The position numbers and the translations under genes are program-made. DNA of 21,593 nt from the IMG/VR virus record IMGVR_UViG_3300024433_000071, positions 1 to 21,593 of that record; one strand, given 5' to 3'. The notes beneath the pieces are model-generated. The model made no database searches and had not been told where the DNA came from. It worked only from the letters and a program-made list of their open reading frames with translations. Below, piece after piece: positions 19,842-21,593 of the stretch. This stretch comes from a virus. The first letter of the stretch is position 1; each line of letters starts with the position of its first letter.

Positions 19842-21593
19842 ATGAGTGTTATAAGGTTTGACAATACTAAATCTGGTACGGCACATGATTTAGTCGAAAG
19901 AATTAGCCGTGAGGTTCCACGCTCAGTACAGGTGGAAATGCTGCTTGAAACATATCCGAATGGCAGGGTTCGGGGCAGCGACTTCTTTATCGGGTCGTTG
20001 GCTGGCGAGGCTGGCGAGAGCCTAAAGATTGATATCAACACCAACAGTCCGCACTTTATGCGTGGGCAAGACTTCAATGGCGGGGAAGGTGTAGGGGGAA
20101 TTGTTAAGATTCTGATGGCAGCTCGCGGTATGCGCCTGCCTGAAATCAAAGAATTGTTCGGCTCTTATCTTTCTACAGACGCGCCTAGCACGCCGCCCCC
20201 ACCAAATTGGCGCACTGAAAACGGGATAAATCTTAACAAGATACCAGTTGGCAACGGTGTACAGCAACAGGGCAATAGTACACCGCAGGCAGAGCCTACA
20301 GCCGAGAAGGTTCGCATTGATATTGATACGCCGCATAACGGGCAGTGGGATTACATTTCTCGTGACGGTGAGGTATTAGTTTCTGTGCGCCGTTATGATA
20401 TTCAAGGCAAGAAGGAATTCCGTCCGTGGATTCCAGGGGTTTCATATCCAAAAGCGCCAGAAGTCCGGCCTCTGTATAATATCCCGAACATTTTAAATGA
20501 GCATAGAGTTGTATGGGTTGAGGGCGAGAAATGTGCTCAAGCCCTGATTGAAGCAGGCATACCAGCTACATGCACATTGGGCGGGGCTGGCGCGTTGACA
20601 AGAAAAAACGCAGATAAGTTCGACTTCACGCCGTTGCGCGGGAAGGAGCTTGTTATCTGGCCTGACAATGATGACGCCGGACGCAGGCTCGCTGAAATTG
20701 TTCGGGAAGTAGCGCTGGAATCTGATGCGGATAGTGTAACCATATTGCAACCTCCGTCTGGTAAACCTCCCAAATGGGATGCCGCAGATGCTATAGAAGA
20801 AAGTTTTGACGTTGAAAAATTCATTACAAACGGGGCTGGTAACACTCGCCGTTCTATCAACCTTCTTAATGATAGTCTCCTTATCTCACGCTTTAGTGGT
20901 GCTGCGCCTGTCCAGCAGTTTCTTGTAGACGGCACGTTCCCACTAGGCGTTCCTATTATCTTTGCAGCAGCAGGCGACAGTGGTAAGGGCATGATGACCC
21001 TAGACCTAGCCATGAAGGTTGCAGCAGGCAAGCCAGTTCAAAACTCTTTCGGGGGAATTGTTCGGGAGTTCGGGGACGTTGTTATCTTCACAGCAGAAGA
21101 TGATGAGTCCGAGATGCATAGACGTATCGAGCGCCTTGATGAAGCAGGCTTGCGCTTTGACTACCCGAACAAATTGCATGTAGTTCCGCTGCCAAACGTG
21201 GGCGGTGTGTTCCCTATCTTGCGAGAGAATATGGGCGACTACAGCGAGACAGATGAGTTCAAGAAAATATACGAACAAATGCTACAGCTCGACAATCTCA
21301 AGCTTATCGTGTTTGACCCGCTCGCATCATTCGTACATGCAGACGTAAACTCAGACCCTGCGGCAGGCGCGGCGTTAACGGGCTTGTTGGCTAGAGTTGC
21401 CACAGAAACGGGGGCGGCTGTTATTGTATGTCACCATATGACGAAGGTACAGGGCGACAAGGTTGTGTCTAAACCAGAAGAGGCACGCAATCTTATTCGG
21501 GGTACGTCCGCGCTTGTTGATGGCGTGCGTTGTGCGTTTGCTATCTGGCAGTTAGATGAGAAAACAGCACGCGGTAGATGTAAAGACCTAGGC
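19842..21593 (+). CDS. TOPRIM primase/RecA-fold helicase (partial, runs off right end)
   Basis: The frame stays open for 584 codons to the window edge. ATG 19842 follows AGGA at about eight bases. The N-terminus (about 60-110, IDINTNSPHFMRGQDFNGGEG) resembles the region after a primase zinc domain but has no cysteine set. A TOPRIM domain follows: VEGEKCAQ (226-233) and WPDNDDAG (273-280), the metal-binding DxD. An AAA_25/RepA-type helicase comes next: Walker A FAAAGDSGKGMM (374-385), Walker B LIVFDPLASF, CHHMTK with the usual His pair, and LIRGTSALVDGVR. It would prime and unwind DNA in phage replication. The final Gly of the P-loop (GKG, not GKT/S) is a variant also seen in other phage ATPases of this type. 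Confidence 0.88.
   Translation, partial: MSVIRFDNTKSGTAHDLVERISREVPRSVQVEMLLETYPNGRVRGSDFFIGSLAGEAGESLKIDINTNSPHFMRGQDFNGGEGVGGIVKILMAARGMRLPEIKELFGSYLSTDAPSTPPPPNWRTENGINLNKIPVGNGVQQQGNSTPQAEPTAEKVRIDIDTPHNGQWDYISRDGEVLVSVRRYDIQGKKEFRPWIPGVSYPKAPEVRPLYNIPNILNEHRVVWVEGEKCAQALIEAGIPATCTLGGAGALTRKNADKFDFTPLRGKELVIWPDNDDAGRRLAEIVREVALESDADSVTILQPPSGKPPKWDAADAIEESFDVEKFITNGAGNTRRSINLLNDSLLISRFSGAAPVQQFLVDGTFPLGVPIIFAAAGDSGKGMMTLDLAMKVAAGKPVQNSFGGIVREFGDVVIFTAEDDESEMHRRIERLDEAGLRFDYPNKLHVVPLPNVGGVFPILRENMGDYSETDEFKKIYEQMLQLDNLKLIVFDPLASFVHADVNSDPAAGAALTGLLARVATETGAAVIVCHHMTKVQGDKVVSKPEEARNLIRGTSALVDGVRCAFAIWQLDEKTARGRCKDLG

Noticed and set aside
19652-20149. Open leftward frame of 165 codons across the start of the primase gene
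   Set aside because: It lies antisense to the primase-helicase, has no ribosome site and reads as low-complexity Pro/Ser/Leu sequence; the plus-strand frame has clear TOPRIM and P-loop motifs.
20537-21031. Open leftward frame of 164 codons
   Set aside because: Antisense to the TOPRIM and Walker A parts of the primase-helicase; its residue pattern mirrors that gene's codons and shows no family motif.
1-21593. Integrase, attachment site, transposon, tRNA or CRISPR array
   Set aside because: I saw no tyrosine or serine recombinase motifs, no transposase, no tRNA-like cloverleaf and no regularly spaced repeats with spacers.

Overview
The window is a segment of a tailed double-stranded DNA phage (or a prophage-like copy of one), probably marine and probably infecting a Gram-negative, perhaps alphaproteobacterial, host. 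The evidence is dense, mostly co-oriented genes with stop/start overlaps; a block of tail and large internal virion proteins of the kind common in marine podovirus-like and uncultured phages; a T4-type lysozyme; and a separate phage recombination and replication block. There are no ribosomal, tRNA or metabolic genes and no integrase. The host assignment is inference. Terminase, portal, capsid and DNA polymerase are not in the window.

Layout. (1) 1-3628, tail fibre and accessory module: the last codons of an upstream gene, a tail-fibre-like protein, a 2OG-Fe(II) oxygenase, a tail-assembly chaperone-like protein, a glycine-rich tail/adhesin-like protein, an unknown protein and a second, different 2OG-Fe(II) oxygenase. 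(2) 3695-12588, virion core: a 708-residue structural protein, a small conserved protein, and four alanine/glycine/glutamine-rich proteins that look like internal (ejection) proteins, the largest 981 residues. (3) 12590-13614, lysis and small genes: a lysozyme with its catalytic triad intact, a zinc-ribbon protein, and two leftward small genes with their own candidate promoter. No holin or spanin is evident. (4) 13711-14698: a PD-(D/E)XK nuclease, a leftward ribbon-helix-helix regulator and a DUF1064 nuclease that diverges from it across a perfect 10-bp tandem repeat. (5) 14793-21593, recombination and replication: a small helical protein, a Sak4/RecA-like ATPase, its probable ssDNA-binding partner, a ParB-like protein, a nuclease-like protein, three unknown small genes, a Cas4/RecB-like exonuclease with a four-cysteine iron-sulfur signature, and a TOPRIM primase plus RecA-fold helicase that runs off the right edge.

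Working together: the exonuclease, Sak4-like ATPase and SSB-like protein form a plausible single-strand annealing system feeding a primase-helicase replisome. DUF1064 and the PD-(D/E)XK proteins would process branched or concatemeric DNA. Candidate control points are phased A-tracts ahead of the recombination operon, the tandem-repeat operator beside the ribbon-helix-helix gene, and stable hairpins in the intergenic gaps of the replication block. The best leads for something undescribed are these structured gaps, the RHH/operator switch, and the pair of unrelated oxygenases around a Gly-rich tail protein.
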